Assembly: GCA_020746995.1 (NCBI GenBank)
Contig: JAGPXD010000003.1
Coordinates: 1,054,001 to 1,118,000 of the forward strand
Length of the DNA stretch: 64,000 bases
DNA from: Plectosphaerella cucumerina
Lineage: Eukaryota; Ascomycota; Sordariomycetes; Glomerellales; Plectosphaerellaceae
Direction: 5' to 3'
Program-made: the position numbers and the translations under genes
Part shown: piece after piece, positions 22,099-33,135 of the stretch
Position numbering within the stretch: the first letter of the stretch is position 1
Layout of the letters: every line of letters starts with the position of its first letter
Notes under the pieces: generated by a model
Database searches by the model: none
Seen by the model: the letters and a program-made list of their open reading frames with translations, nothing else
Told to the model about the DNA's origin: nothing

Positions 22099-24652
22099 CT
22101 AGCACTCCTCCTCGGTCGGGTCAATCGTGTACACCAGTGTGTTACCGTTACCCGCCGCACGAGGGTAGAACTCAAAAGTAAAGTCAACGGGCTCGTTGAG
22201 GTTGAGCACGGCCTCGATAGCCGACGCCCGGATCACAACCTGCTCGCCGTCGAAGAACCAGTGGTTGTTGAACGTCTGCAACAAAAAAACGCGACAATTA
22301 GCTCCGGCCCCTCAAGTCGCGTGTGGGTGCAGTTCTGGTCACTTACCGCGCGTCCCTTCTGCAGATCGCCGAGCCACATGGTCCAGTCGTCAAACAGATA
22401 CGTTCCCGTCTTGGACACGGCCTTTACGGCCGCCACCATCTTCCATCCGTTGTACTTGATCGGGATGCTCAGGTCCTGTCCGGGCACCGCGTCCGGCTCC
22501 GCCAGGAACTCGGGCGTGTTCCACTGGATGATCTCGACGTTGGAGAAGGCGCCGGCCGAGAAGGTGAGCGTCAGGTTGGCCTTGCTGCCCGTCGACACCG
22601 TGGGGCCGACAAACTGCGACAGGAAGCTCTGGGTGAAGGTGATGGCCGTGCCCGACGTCGTGTAGTCGGTGCCCGCCGTCAGCGACGCACCAGTGTGCGT
22701 CTTGACGCCAGTGAGCGTGTTACCGTTGAAGGACCAGGGCAGCTCGTAGTTCCTGGCCGACTGGCCCACCTTGTTCCAGATGAACGCAGAGCTGAACTGG
22801 CTCGTGGCCGAAGGGTCCACCGTGCGGCCGGGCAGCGAGTTGCGCTCGCCCCTGATCACCGCATCGACGATAGCCAGAGAGACGGGATCCCTCCACGTGC
22901 CGGCGTTTCGGTCCAGGTGGTCCAGGCCATTGTCCCAAACCATCAGCGTGGTATCAAGGTCTGGGGACGTGTCAGCGGCGGGTCCGCGGGGCCAAATCAG
23001 ATGGCATGAAGAGGAGCTGCCAGAGACGAGACGAGACAAAAGTCCGAAGAGGGGGGGTCACATACCAGTAGCGACGCGCGCGACGTGATCGAACCAGGCC
23101 CAGCGGGCAGCGGGCTCGGTGTGGGTGACGGAAACATCATCTGCAGCAAACATATCAGCACATGCCGGAAATTAGAAACAACTTCACCCCGGAGATCGAC
23201 TCACACTCGCCGAGCACCAGGGGCACATCGGTGAAGTTGCCGCGGACGACACCCAGGTCGTTCGACACGGCGGCGAGCTCCTCGGCCGTACCCCAAACAG
23301 TCTTGCCCCAGGCGCCGAAGACGAAGTCGTAAGGCGAGTAGTAGTGGAAGTGCAGGAGCTGAGAGCGGGACGCGTCAGCGACGGAAAGCAAGGGGGAGGC
23401 GCAATCGCGATCAGGGGGTCACGGAGAAAGGGGGGGCGTCATCTCACCCAGGGGTTCTCCACGTTCGCGGGAGGCTCGAACCACTGCGACGTCTTGATGG
23501 GGTCCATGTGGCCGCTGACAAAGTGCAGCACGCGGTCCGGGTTGTGGCCGCCAGACTTGACGACGGCATCGAGGAAGATCTCGTTGAACTCGTTGACGAG
23601 CTGGCCTTGGGCGGCGTTGTTGGCGGGCGCCTCGTTGATGGACTCGAACGACAGGCGCGACGACTTGCACTTGAGCTTGTCGGCGATCTGCGTCCAGATG
23701 GCGCGGAAGCGTTCCTGGATCTCGTCGATGTCGGCGCCGGGGACGGTGACGTCGGCCCACTCCCAGCTGTCATGGTGGACTGGAAGGGTCAGCGGCTGTG
23801 CTTCGTGCTGCAAGTGGGAGGGGACGTACCGTTGGTGACGACGTAGAGGTTGCGGGCCAGGGCCTGGTCGATGACGGCCTCGACGCGCGCCAGCCACGAG
23901 GGGTTGATCTTCCAGTCGGGCGAACCGGTGGTGAGGTGGTGGGTGTAAGTCACGGGGATGCGGACGCTCTTGATGCCCTGCTCGACGACGTGGTCGAAGA
24001 CGACGCTCTCGACGGGGCTGTTGTTCCACGAGTCCTCGTTACTAGGAAGTTATCAGCTTTCTGTCTTGGTTCTTTCCCTCCGGGCAGGCCACGTACGGGA
24101 TGGCATCCAGGCTGTTGCCGAGGTTCCAGCCCGGGTTGGCGCCGGAGCTCCAGGTCTGCGCGGAGATCTTGCTGAAGCTGCCGCTGCAGACGCCGGGGCT
24201 GGCGGTGGGCTGGGCCGAGCTGGAGGACGAGGACGACGGGGGCGCGGCGGAGGATGTCGTGGCCGGGCGGGAGGTCGTGGTCGGGGGAGGGGGCGGGGCC
24301 GAGGTGCTCGTGCGCAGGGTGGTGGCGGCCGAGGAGGTGGAAGACGGAGCGGCGGTGGTGGGTGCCTGGCCGGGGATGCACTGGAAGTACCCTGCGAGAT
24401 GTCATGAGCGACGATTCACTCAGGCATTTGGGTTGTCTACGCACAGGGGTTCTGCTCGAAGCAGTAGTATCCGGACGGGCAACCGGTAGGACCGCCGTAG
24501 TTGATGCCACCGCCTAACCATCATCAGTCAGACGACAAAGTCTAGATATCCGACGGGCACTACTCACACTGGCCCCAGGGGGTCGAGTTCTGGGCCAGAG
24601 CCCCTTGGGAGGCTGCAAGCAGCAGGGCGAGACCGAGCTGCGACTTGGCCAT
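22099..24652 (-). CDS. Secreted GH5 endoglucanase with N-terminal CBM1 and C-terminal X2 plus beta-sandwich module
   Basis: Nine exons: 24652-24568, 24513-24445, 24391-24097, 24041-23830, 23779-23448, 23358-23205, 23140-23066, 22960-22347 and 22275-22099, total 670 aa. After a signal peptide (MAKSQLGLALLLAAS...) comes a fungal cellulose-binding CBM1 (WGQCGG... ending WYFQC), a Ser/Thr/Pro linker, and a GH5 catalytic domain starting near PGWNLGNSLD. The acid/base Glu is in FESINEAP and the nucleophile Glu in LVLGEYDVS; VTNVHHDSW and HFHYYSPYD are further family blocks. Next is an Ig-like X2 module (SFNGNTLTGV) and a last domain resembling CBM46-type modules of bacterial GH5 enzymes. Role: cutting beta-1,4-glucan or xyloglucan in plant walls. 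Eight introns of roughly 40-110 bp all have GT-AG ends. Confidence 0.92.
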
Positions 24653-25278
24653 GATCGCTGTCTGATTTCCGATATGTCTGAGGCAATACAGCTACAGTGA
24701 AGCAGGCTAGGGAGATCGGCGGAACCGCACGTTCTTTAAGGTCGGGATTCGAAAGATGCCCAGGATGAGCAGATTAACGGCATCATCTTGGCTCTGGGGG
24801 TCTTCGGATTGGTGTTCGCCGCGCGCCCAGTTGGGGCAGATGGTCCGATTCCCGCCTCAGTCCCTCCAGGGTGGGTGGCGATGTGTACCGAGAGGCATGC
24901 TCCGGGGCCAGAAGGATGCTTCCCCTCGGGTTCCTAGATTAAAGATTGGGATCATTTGCGACGGGGTGGTGGTGAGGTTCCGTACTTCCGAATGGGGGAT
25001 ACAGCTGCATGGTCTTGGCGGGCGGAGAGGACAATGTCGCTGGACGGATCAGGATGGACATGCGTGCGGGCAAGGGTGATGCAGGCTGATTGTTGGGAGA
25101 CTCTGCCCCGGCTTCGAGGTAGTGCTCAAGTCGAGCTCTGGCGAAAGTGTGATATCACGATGAACAACCATGAAAGATGAAGTAAAAGTCCCGAATATTG
25201 GAATTGTGAACCACGGGAACGCAAGGCTTCACATCCAAGACTGGTGGGACGACGGTTCGGCCGTGGTTCCCGGGTAGC
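24653..25278. other. Intergenic region upstream of the GH5 gene
   Basis: Promoter side of the endoglucanase. No gene or clear regulatory site recognised. Confidence 0.5.
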
Positions 25279-25818
25279 CTATACAGCAGCCGGCAGTGCC
25301 TCCGGATCGACAGGAACAGGATGCGGCGGGGGCCCCTCCGAGGACGGATCACGACCGGGGCCACCAGTTTCCCATACGGAGAAATGCAAATTCTCCGAGT
25401 CTGCTACCAGGACTTCTCTCGCCACTGCCTCGAAGGCAAGCAGTGACCCCTCCCCTGAGCATGGCGATATGAAGCCGAGATAACGCGCCATCGCAGACGT
25501 CTGCAGCCACGATGGGCCCCCGGAGCCAGAACCAAAGGTCGTCCTGATGCGGTTGATCGGATCGGGGGTAGCCAAATGGGCGTATGTATTTGATGGCTGG
25601 GTATTGTTTCTACCTCGTGTTCCTGGACAATTGCTGCGGATGGTACGTCCAGATGCGCATGCCTCTTCCTCGTGGCGCCGTCGCCGCGTATATATCTTCT
25701 CGCAGCTGCCCAAAAGGGCGTCACGCTCGTGTTTCCGTCTCGTACATCTCTGCCTCTCTTCTAGGGGTATCACGTTTCTTTCTCCGCTCCAGACCGCCGG
25801 CGCTGTATGTATCGACAC
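25279..25818 (-). CDS. Uncharacterised open frame (179 codons), doubtful
   Basis: An uninterrupted minus-strand frame lies just 3' of the small gene ending at 25868. The N-terminal half is rich in Arg and Cys without a family pattern. The C-terminal half (from SGGPSWLQ to the end) has a more protein-like mix and a Pro-rich tail. I see no signal peptide, membrane segment or motif. It may simply be the 3' untranslated region of the gene upstream. Confidence 0.15.
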   Translation of the reverse strand: MSIHTAPAVWSGERNVIPLEERQRCTRRKHERDALLGSCEKIYTRRRRHEEEACASGRTIRSNCPGTRGRNNTQPSNTYAHLATPDPINRIRTTFGSGSGGPSWLQTSAMARYLGFISPCSGEGSLLAFEAVAREVLVADSENLHFSVWETGGPGRDPSSEGPPPHPVPVDPEALPAAV

Positions 25819-25867
25819 AGATGCCGGATGGTGGCGGTCGTCTCTGGCTATGCTCGATCGTCGCGGC

Positions 25868-26332
25868 TCATCGCTTCGGCGGCCTCGGGTCGTCGTCCTT
25901 TGTCGGGTTTCCGCGGAACTGGTTCCCCAGCTCTTCGAAGAAGTGTTTCGAGAATCGCTTCACTCTGTGCTCGGGCAAGGTCGGGTCTCCTGCGAGGATG
26001 GTCAGCGGTTATCGCGCGACGGCGGCATGAGGGAGAACGTACTTGTCGCTTCGCCTGGTCGCATCTCCCGCTCTGTCGTGCGGCCATGCTCGATGTCTTG
26101 TAGCCTCTCGTTCGCCCTGTGAAGGGCGGAGTACACCCTAGGGTCCTCCATCATCTGTTCTCGGTCAGTCGAAGTTTCGGAGGGTGCTCCGCGGGGGAGG
26201 ACAGACCCTGGTGTATTGTTTCCGGATGACGGGCTGGCAGCGAGTTAGCTTTGTCGAGACAGAACAGGGAAAGGCGGGCGATTTTACACTGAAGTACCAG
26301 AGGGCACGAATGATGGCGTTCCAGGGCACCAT
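25868..26332 (-). CDS. Small unknown protein (about 77-109 aa)
   Basis: The last two exons are clear. One contains MMEDPRVYSALHRANERLQ and ends at 26043. The last (25989-25868) encodes LPEHRVKRFSKHFFEELGNQ and a charged tail before TGA. They are joined by a 53-bp intron with GTACG, a CTGAC branch and CAG. The N-terminus is uncertain. An ATG at 26332 in a strong context (TCAAG before ATGG) encodes MVPWNAIIRALWYF. Splicing 26332-26290 to 26207-26043 gives 109 aa in frame, but other donor and acceptor pairs also work. The shortest form starts at 26154 (77 aa). The protein is helical-looking and basic; I do not recognise the family. Confidence 0.5.
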
Positions 26333-26744
26333 CTTGACTGCTTGCCGTCAACGGCAGGATGGAAAGAGAGGGCGTGGCGGGATGTGAATTGGTAATGCTG
26401 TCACCACTATTTCGAGACCCCACTGTTGATCCAAGGTGTCTCGGTGTCGGGACCTCACCGAGCTTGTGCTTATGTCAGCGGTTCTGGGGATGTGAAGGAC
26501 GTCCAGCGCTAGCAATCACAACTTCAACTCTTTTCAAACCACATCACTCGGCAAACCAGCGAGAATCCTTGTTTGCTGCTCATTTTTTGCCATTTCCTCT
26601 AACTAATTGCAGCAACTACTCAGGTCAATGATGGATTCATCGTCAATACGATTGCGGAAACGACTGGAAGGAGCGAAAGCCCCCAAGCCCGCACACAACC
26701 ACAACTGCCCACGATGCCACCCGACGCGCGCGAGCATGGCAGAC
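26333..26744. other. Intergenic region between the small gene and the GH7 gene
   Basis: Carries the promoter of the small gene, with a pyrimidine-rich stretch on the minus strand just before its ATG, and the 3' side of the GH7 gene. No other gene seen. Confidence 0.5.
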
Positions 26745-28425
26745 TCACCCACAGACGTTGACCGTGGACCCAATTGGCCCGAAGCGTATGTTGGCAAATT
26801 CGACCTTGCTACGGAATAGTCAGCCTCGTCTGCAATGCGGCGTTTCGACTGAACTCACGCGTTTTCCCACTTGTCCTGATCGACCGACGGGTTGTTGTCG
26901 GTCCACGGGCAAGGACCCCTCGTCGCTCCAGGAGTTCCCTCCTCCATAGGAGGGTAAACGGCATCGAGCCACGTGTTCCACGCCCAGTGCTTGCGTCGTC
27001 TGTCAGTCCACGAACTGATACGGTTGCGATCTCGGACTTACGTCGTCAGTGATGGCAAGGGCCAGGACTAGCGGCTGGTGGAGTGCTGCCTTGTGGCGCT
27101 GGAAGCCGCCAACCTCGTGGAAGATGTCCCGCGAAATGCCGAACGCGTTCGCGGTGTTCTGGCAGTAGTCCTCGTTGAGGCCGCTGACGTTGGAGAGCCC
27201 TGGCGTAGCGGGCGCCGGGGTCTCGATCTTCTGCCCGTTCTGGACGAAGAACTGGGTGGTCTCCTCGTCGGTGAACCTCGTGACGACGCTGACCTCGTTA
27301 GCAGGCCGGTATCTCATACTACGCTCCCTCGGAAGCACCTACGTGAAGGGCTGGGTCGTGTCGACAGTCTTACCCTCGCCGTAAAAGTCGGTCAGACCGA
27401 GACCTATCCGCTGTCAGCGACACCATGGACGAGCTCAATCAATGTGGGCAGGCAAGACGTACGGTACGGGGAGTAGTCGCAGCCATCTGCGCTGCAGCGG
27501 ACCAGCCTGTCCGAGAAACGTCCGCAATGCAGGTCCTCACACCGATGATAGCCATCAGCCTGGCAGACCTTGGTCGACATGGAGTACGAATGAGCGTTGG
27601 AGTTCCTAGAGGAACGCCTTAGCAACGGCCTAGCCACCCTAGGCGACAAGTCAACTCACCAGACATCGATCTCGGAGCAACACGCGCCATAACGGCCGAT
27701 CCCACCGACGGGATCAGTCGGCGAGGGCTCCCAACCTTCATAGTTGGGCTAAGAACCGCAGGGCACGTCAGCTCGGGCAACGACAGCCAGGTCTTCGAAG
27801 AGTGACTCGCCTTTCCCGCGACATAGCGCTGTTCCTGCGTGCAGGTCGCATCGCAATAACCAGTGCCGTACTTTGCGCCAGCACGGTTCGTGGGGTACAC
27901 CGCCTTGCCGCCGTCGGCATCCATGGCGACGAAGAAGAGCTTGCTGTTGAGGCCGCAGCCGACGGCCGACAAGTCGACGTCAAAAGCGATCTCGTTATCA
28001 GCAAGTGTGAACGTCTTGTACAAGTCCGGCGTCTCCATGAGGTACACGCGCGAGTTCCGGGCGGTGCCGAACTGGCTCTCGGTGGCGTACCGTAGAGTCA
28101 ACGCGTTGCCGCTCGAGGTGATGCCGTTGACGTTGGCGTAGTCGACGCCCTCGAGGGCGCACTGGCAGCTGTCCGGTGACTGCCATGAGCATACGTCGTC
28201 GTTCCACTCTTGACCTGTGAAGCAGTTGCGGAAGCTGTTGACTTGATGCAGCCACCGCCAGTTTGAGTCGAGGACGACTTCACCGCGCACGGCGTCGCAC
28301 TGACCGTCTGAGGCGCACTGCTTCCAGGACAGGGGCGGGTGCGTCTCGGCGATGTTATTGCCCGCCCATTGGGCATCGGCGAGTGCTGCCAGCAGGGCAA
28401 CGAAGGGGATGCCGGAGCGATGCAT
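26745..28425 (-). CDS. Secreted GH7 (cellobiohydrolase/endoglucanase family) protein with an altered catalytic site
   Basis: Seven exons: 28425-27811, 27748-27660, 27605-27463, 27403-27343, 27288-27042, 26989-26859 and 26808-26745, total 449 aa. A signal peptide ([18 protein letters not shown]) is followed by a full-length GH7 domain with many cysteines ([75 protein letters not shown]). The family's catalytic pattern is E-x-D-x-x-E. Here Glu231 and Asp233 are present but position 236 is Asn, on the edge of an intron. The first intron (62 bp) needs a GC-AG donor (AAG|GCGAGT) and has a CTGAC branch site. There is no CBM1. If active it would cut cellulose; with the acid/base residue lost it may be weak or a pseudo-enzyme. 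It lies back to back with a dehydratase gene. Confidence 0.88.
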
Positions 28426-28500
28426 TGAGGCGAGTGTCTCGGTGTTCCGGTCTATGCTTAGGCTTTTTCATGAAGCTCGCCAAGGGACAACCGCGAGGCT

Positions 28501-28507
28501 TTTTATA
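28501..28507 (-). promoter_or_regulatory. TATA box of the GH7 gene
   Basis: Minus strand TTATAAAAAGCC, with TATAAAA at 28507-28501, about 76 bases before the ATG at 28425. Good TATA match at a usual distance. Confidence 0.55.
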
Positions 28508-29232
28508 AGTCCCTCTCCGAAGGCATCGCCTTGTCCAGATCAGGCCGTGGTGGACGAGCGGTCCCGATCAGGCCGTTTGGTTGGCAATTAATTTGTTTCG
28601 ACATTGCAGCGTGCGTCCCGCGGACTTGAACATACTGCCCAGTGCATCGAAGTATGGAAGCGAGCAACGAATGTCGCGATCTTTCGACTGCTGACCTGGA
28701 GAACATGCAGCCAGATGACGCCAAGCTCTCCCCTAAGTGCAGTCAACCTGATCGAGTTCTCAACTGAGGCCACCAAATGAGTCATGTGCGCCCGATGAAG
28801 CTCACGTTGCCTGCCGACTGCTGAAGCGAGTTGCGTGGCGGAGTCGCAAACGTGCGCATCGTGGCCGAGGACTCCCTCTTTGGCTCGTGTTCTATCCAGC
28901 TTGAGTGCTTTCCCACGGAGGAGCATCCGCCGAAGGAGTCGTTCTGGACGTGAAGATGACACCCTCCGGCTGGTCGTGGTGCTGTAATGCTGACGCGGGG
29001 TTTGCAGATGCATACAAGGTGCAGACACGCGTACCTGGATCGAGGGTTGACGGGTCACCGGTTTTGAGGCTGGATACAGAGGCATGCCGCGCAGGTCGGG
29101 GGAGGGAGGTGTTCCCCAGCGGGCAGTGGCGATCGTTGCCCGGGGAGTTCATCGCTGGGCGACAAGCGACAGGCGACGGGCGACAGATGGTACATGGCAA
29201 GCAACTGCCGACAGGCACAGGCAAGATGCGAC
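28508..29232. other. Divergent intergenic region, GH7 side
   Basis: Part of the 2.7-kb region between the GH7 gene (minus) and the dehydratase gene (plus). No gene supported; the frames present overlap on both strands without family features. Confidence 0.5.
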
Positions 29233-29316
29233 AGGCTACAATTGGCAAGCTTCATTTGACAAGCTTCAGTCGACAGGCTTCAGTCAACAAACTTCAGTTG
29301 ACAAGCTACGGATGAC
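29233..29316. repeat. Minisatellite, six 14-bp units
   Basis: Units aggctacaattggc, aagcttcatttgac, aagcttcagtcgac, aggcttcagtcaac, aaacttcagttgac and aagctacggatgac run head to tail. Looser copies of the gcgacaag/gacaggc motif extend to both sides (about 29160-29400). The consensus contains HindIII-like and SalI-like palindromic words. Confidence 0.85.
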
Positions 29317-29400
29317 ACATGACGTGCAACAAGCGACAAGTCACAGGCAACAGTTGTCAGGCCATGAAAGAAAAGCGGCATGCAACAAGTTACAGGCCAC

Positions 29401-31108
29401 AACCAGTAAGTTACAGGGCGAGGCTGTGTCGTTCAGTCACATCTCACATGAGCCACACCGGCGGGAGCTGTGCCACCCCCTTGAAAGCATCACAAGTGAC
29501 GACGGAGGTGGAACTAAACCGGCGCGGGTTCGTTCCCCCTCGATCGCTTACATGCCGCTCGTGTTTTGCCTAAACGGAACGGCCTGCTTCCCCGGCCGCC
29601 TGGAGAGATGCGAGATGCGGTTCGGCCGGTGTACCCCAGACCGGATGACGGCGCTACCCCGGCTTTCACCACGTGGGCGAGAGGGGAAGGGGCCGGGAGG
29701 CGAGGACCGGTGTGACGAGGGCGGGATGCCGGTGAGCGTGGAAAGCATGATAAAATGGCGTCTTCCCATGTTGACTGAGAAAGTCTAGGTGAGCTTGGTG
29801 GCCTGTCTACGACATCATTCACCATGGCACATGTTCGGCACAGCTCGACGAGATGGCATCGACTGCGACTTGACATCGAAGACCGGGTTTGGATCGGAGG
29901 ACGTCCGGCACGGTCACCGAGTGAGGAGGAGTTGCGGACTGACCGCCGGTCTTTCGCAACCCCGCCGGCTACTGGATGCCAGTCTCGACAGGGATGCTCC
30001 CAGGACCTTCCCAAGGATTTGGCCCACTTACCCCGGTTCTCGGGGGCGCCTCAACCTTCCGCAACATCCGGGGTGCTCTTGTCAAGCCGGCGAGTCACTG
30101 TCGGAGAAGCGGTGTCAGAGAATCAGCGTTGAGAAACCGAGTCCTCCACGGCATCGAGATCGAGAAGTCGAGGGCAAAGGAGTGGTTCGGAGGACACCCC
30201 TCGCCTTATCGATCCGATCAGCCAAGCATCCGAGGGCGAGACTCGAAGGCCAGTCGGATGAGTTCTCGGCATGATGTGGCACAGCCCGAAAGCCCCTGTC
30301 TTTTCGCCTCCGGTCTGGCCGGAGTGTGCCGGGGACCAAGCCGCAGAACAAGACCAAGAACAAGACCACCTTCTGCTGTTGGTCAACTGGGATCTTTGGT
30401 CTGGCCTCCGACGCCGACTCCCCGTCCCCGATCATCACCTGGGTCTTCTCGTCCTGTCCTAGAGACGCTAGATTCTCGGGCCAGCCCCCCGATGGGCCCC
30501 CCCGTTGGCAATCGCGCCCGTCTCACTGGCCTGGGCTACAGTTTGCTCCAGGGCTAGGACCGGTTCAGTGTCGGGTCCCCTTCTGTCCTCCAGTGAGGGG
30601 CGGCGTGATGGGTCCGGCCCCCGGGGATGGCGATGGCGACACTGGCTGGCTTCTCAGTGGCAGCAGCAGCAAGCAGCTAGAGAAAACGGCCGCCCGCCCG
30701 CCTTGAAATCCAATTGATTCACCCCCGGCCCGGACACCGAAGTCGGCGAAGGCGCCGGAGCCACAAAACCCAGGGGCGGGCGCGCAGCCGACGAGACGAA
30801 AAAAAAAGCGGCTCCGGGGGGAAGAGAGGAGAAGAAGGTGAGAGAGGAGGGGATGCTTTGCTTCGCTCTGCTCTGCTCTGCTCATCGCATCCCATTCCAT
30901 CCATCCATCCTCCATCCGATAGGCACGTCGGGTGCTTCACTCATCCATTGCATCACAGACAGAGAACGCCTTCCGACCCTCCTCTACACAACTTGCAGTC
31001 CTGTGTCGGCCCTCTCATCCGCATCTCGACATTGCGTCTCCGTCACTCATCGCCTCACTCATCGGGGGGGAAACAAGACACCAGACCACCTCCAAAGACT
31101 CCATCGCC
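29401..31108. other. Divergent intergenic region and leader of the dehydratase gene
   Basis: No gene supported. From about 30,720 the plus strand becomes rich in simple repeats: a run of ctctg-type units (30865-30890), catcc tetranucleotide repeats (30893-30917) and pyrimidine-rich sequence up to the ATG at 31109, as expected of a 5' leader. Longer frames here (for example 30714-31721) belong to wrong frames of the next gene. Confidence 0.5.
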
Positions 31109-33049
31109 ATGTCTCCGAGCTGCGCAGAGCCGTGCAACGGCTGCTCGCAGCAATGCGCCGACAAGCCGCTCCCTGACATGGAGGACTACGCCGCCGAGCT
31201 CGCCGGCCTCCGCGCGCGCCAGAAGGAGATCGAGGCCCTCATCGCCGCCGCGCCCCCCGGCGCCCGTCCCCGGAAGACATACCGCTCCTCCGAGTGGTTC
31301 AACCGCACCGACGAGCGCGGCATCAGCCTCGCCTACATGGACCGCCTCCTCAACTTTGGCCTCACCCGCGAGGAGCTCGACGGACCCCGTCCCATCATCG
31401 GCATCGCCCAGTCCGGCTCAGACATCAGCCCCTGCAACCGCCACCATATCGAGCTCGCCAAGCGCGTCCGCGAGGGTATCCGCACCGCCGGCGGCATCCC
31501 CCTCGAGTTCCCCACGCATCCCATCCAGGAGACCCTGCGCCGCCCGACCGCCACCCTCGACCGGAACCTGCTCTACCTCGGCCTCGTCGAGATCCTGCAC
31601 GGCTACCCCCTCGACGGTGTCGTTCTCCTCACCGGCTGCGACAAGACCACCCCCGGACTCCTCATGGCCGCCGCCACCGTCAACATTCCCGCCATCTGCC
31701 TCAACGTCGGTCCTATGCTGAACGGCGACATTGACGGCGAGCGCATCGGCGCCGGCACAATCATGTGGAAGGCCCGCGACCTCATGGGCGCAGGCAAGCT
31801 CGACGCAGACGGCTACACGGACATGGTCTGCGCCGGCAGTCCCTCCCCCGGCCACTGCAACACAATGGGCACCGCATCGACCATGAACGCCCTCGCAGAG
31901 GCCCTCGGCATGGCCCTCCCCGGCTCCGCCGCCATCCCCGCCGTCTACCGCGACCGCGCCCAGGCCGCCTACCGCACCGGCCTGCAGATCGTCGAGATGG
32001 TCGAGGCCGACCGCAAGCCTTCTGATATTCTCACCCGCGAGGCCTTTGAGAACGCCATCGCCGCCAACACGGCCATCGGCGGCAGCACAAACGCACCCAT
32101 CCACCTCAACGCCATCGCAAAACACATCGGCGTGCCCCTAAACCTCGACGACTGGGACCGCATCGGCTACAACCTGCCCCTCCTCGTCAACGTCCAGCCC
32201 GCCGGCGAGATGCTCTGCGAGGAGTACTACCGCGCCGGCGGCCTCCCCGCCGTCCTGACCGAGCTCATCGGCGCCGGACGCCTTCCCCACCCCAACGCAC
32301 TCACCTGCAACGGCCGGTCCATCGGCGAGAACGTCAAGGGGAAGCACACCTGGGACCGACGCACGATCAAGGCGTTCGACGACCCGATGAAGACAAATGC
32401 AGGCTTCCTCCACCTTACAGGAAACCTCTTCGATTCAGCCATCATGAAGACGTCCGTCATCTCCCCTGCTTTCCGCAAGGAGTTCCTCGAGGACCCGAAC
32501 GACCCCAACGCCTTTGAGAGCCCCGTCGCCGTCTTCGACGGACCGGAACACTACGAGCGCCGCATCAACGAGGCCGAGATTGGTCGGCGCACAATCCTCG
32601 TCATGCGTGGCGTCGGACCCCTCGGCTACCCCGGCGCAGCAGAGGTCGTCAACATGCACGCGCCCCCGCGTCTGCTCAAGCAAGGCGTGCAGGACCTGCC
32701 GTGCATCGGCGACGGGCGGCAGTCGGGCACATCTGGGTCGCCTTCTATTCTGAACGCCACGCCTGAGGCCGCTGATGGTGGAAATCTTGCGCTACTCCGG
32801 GATGGGGACAGGTTGCGTGTCGACTTGAATAAGAGACGGGTCGATATGCTCGTGTCGGACGAGGAGCTGAAAGCAAGGAGGGAGGCTCTTGTGGCGGCCG
32901 GCGGGTTCTCGGGCCCGCCGAGCCAGACGCCGTGGCAGGATATTTTCCGGCGCGAGGTCGGCGGGTTGAGTGAGGGGATGGTGCTGAAGAACTCGGTGCA
33001 GTTCCAGAGGATAGCGCAGAGACATCGCGCGCCGAGGGATAATCACTAG
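31109..33049 (+). CDS. IlvD/Edd-family dehydratase, probably a sugar-acid (pentonate-type) dehydratase
   Basis: Intronless, 646 aa. The family removes water from dihydroxy acids with an iron-sulfur cluster. Cluster-ligand cysteines are visible: Cys109 in SPCNRHH, Cys177 in TGCDKTTPG and Cys250 in [11 protein letters not shown]. The early block [20 protein letters not shown] with [10 protein letters not shown] is more like xylonate/arabonate dehydratases than dihydroxy-acid dehydratase of branched-chain amino acid synthesis. There is no mitochondrial targeting peptide, which also argues against the amino acid pathway. An unusual N-terminal Cys cluster, C5-x3-C9-x2-C12-x3-C16, precedes the domain. 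I start at 31109 because the upstream open frame is leader-like. It is divergent from the GH7 gene; the exact substrate is not known. Confidence 0.88.
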   Translation: MSPSCAEPCNGCSQQCADKPLPDMEDYAAELAGLRARQKEIEALIAAAPPGARPRKTYRSSEWFNRTDERGISLAYMDRLLNFGLTREELDGPRPIIGIAQSGSDISPCNRHHIELAKRVREGIRTAGGIPLEFPTHPIQETLRRPTATLDRNLLYLGLVEILHGYPLDGVVLLTGCDKTTPGLLMAAATVNIPAICLNVGPMLNGDIDGERIGAGTIMWKARDLMGAGKLDADGYTDMVCAGSPSPGHCNTMGTASTMNALAEALGMALPGSAAIPAVYRDRAQAAYRTGLQIVEMVEADRKPSDILTREAFENAIAANTAIGGSTNAPIHLNAIAKHIGVPLNLDDWDRIGYNLPLLVNVQPAGEMLCEEYYRAGGLPAVLTELIGAGRLPHPNALTCNGRSIGENVKGKHTWDRRTIKAFDDPMKTNAGFLHLTGNLFDSAIMKTSVISPAFRKEFLEDPNDPNAFESPVAVFDGPEHYERRINEAEIGRRTILVMRGVGPLGYPGAAEVVNMHAPPRLLKQGVQDLPCIGDGRQSGTSGSPSILNATPEAADGGNLALLRDGDRLRVDLNKRRVDMLVSDEELKARREALVAAGGFSGPPSQTPWQDIFRREVGGLSEGMVLKNSVQFQRIAQRHRAPRDNH

Positions 33050-33135
33050 GGAGGGAATTACAGAATAGAAGGGAATTTCTCGCGAAGGGTCTCCCGTGAT
33101 TTATCTGCTCATGCTCTCTATCTATCCATCTGCCT

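Noticed and set aside
30714..31721. 335-codon plus-strand frame
   Set aside because: Leader sequence plus a wrong frame of the dehydratase gene; Pro/Arg/Ser-rich with no motif.
31109..33049. Dihydroxy-acid dehydratase (ILV3) of branched-chain amino acid synthesis
   Set aside because: No mitochondrial targeting peptide, and the N-terminal blocks are of the sugar-acid dehydratase type.
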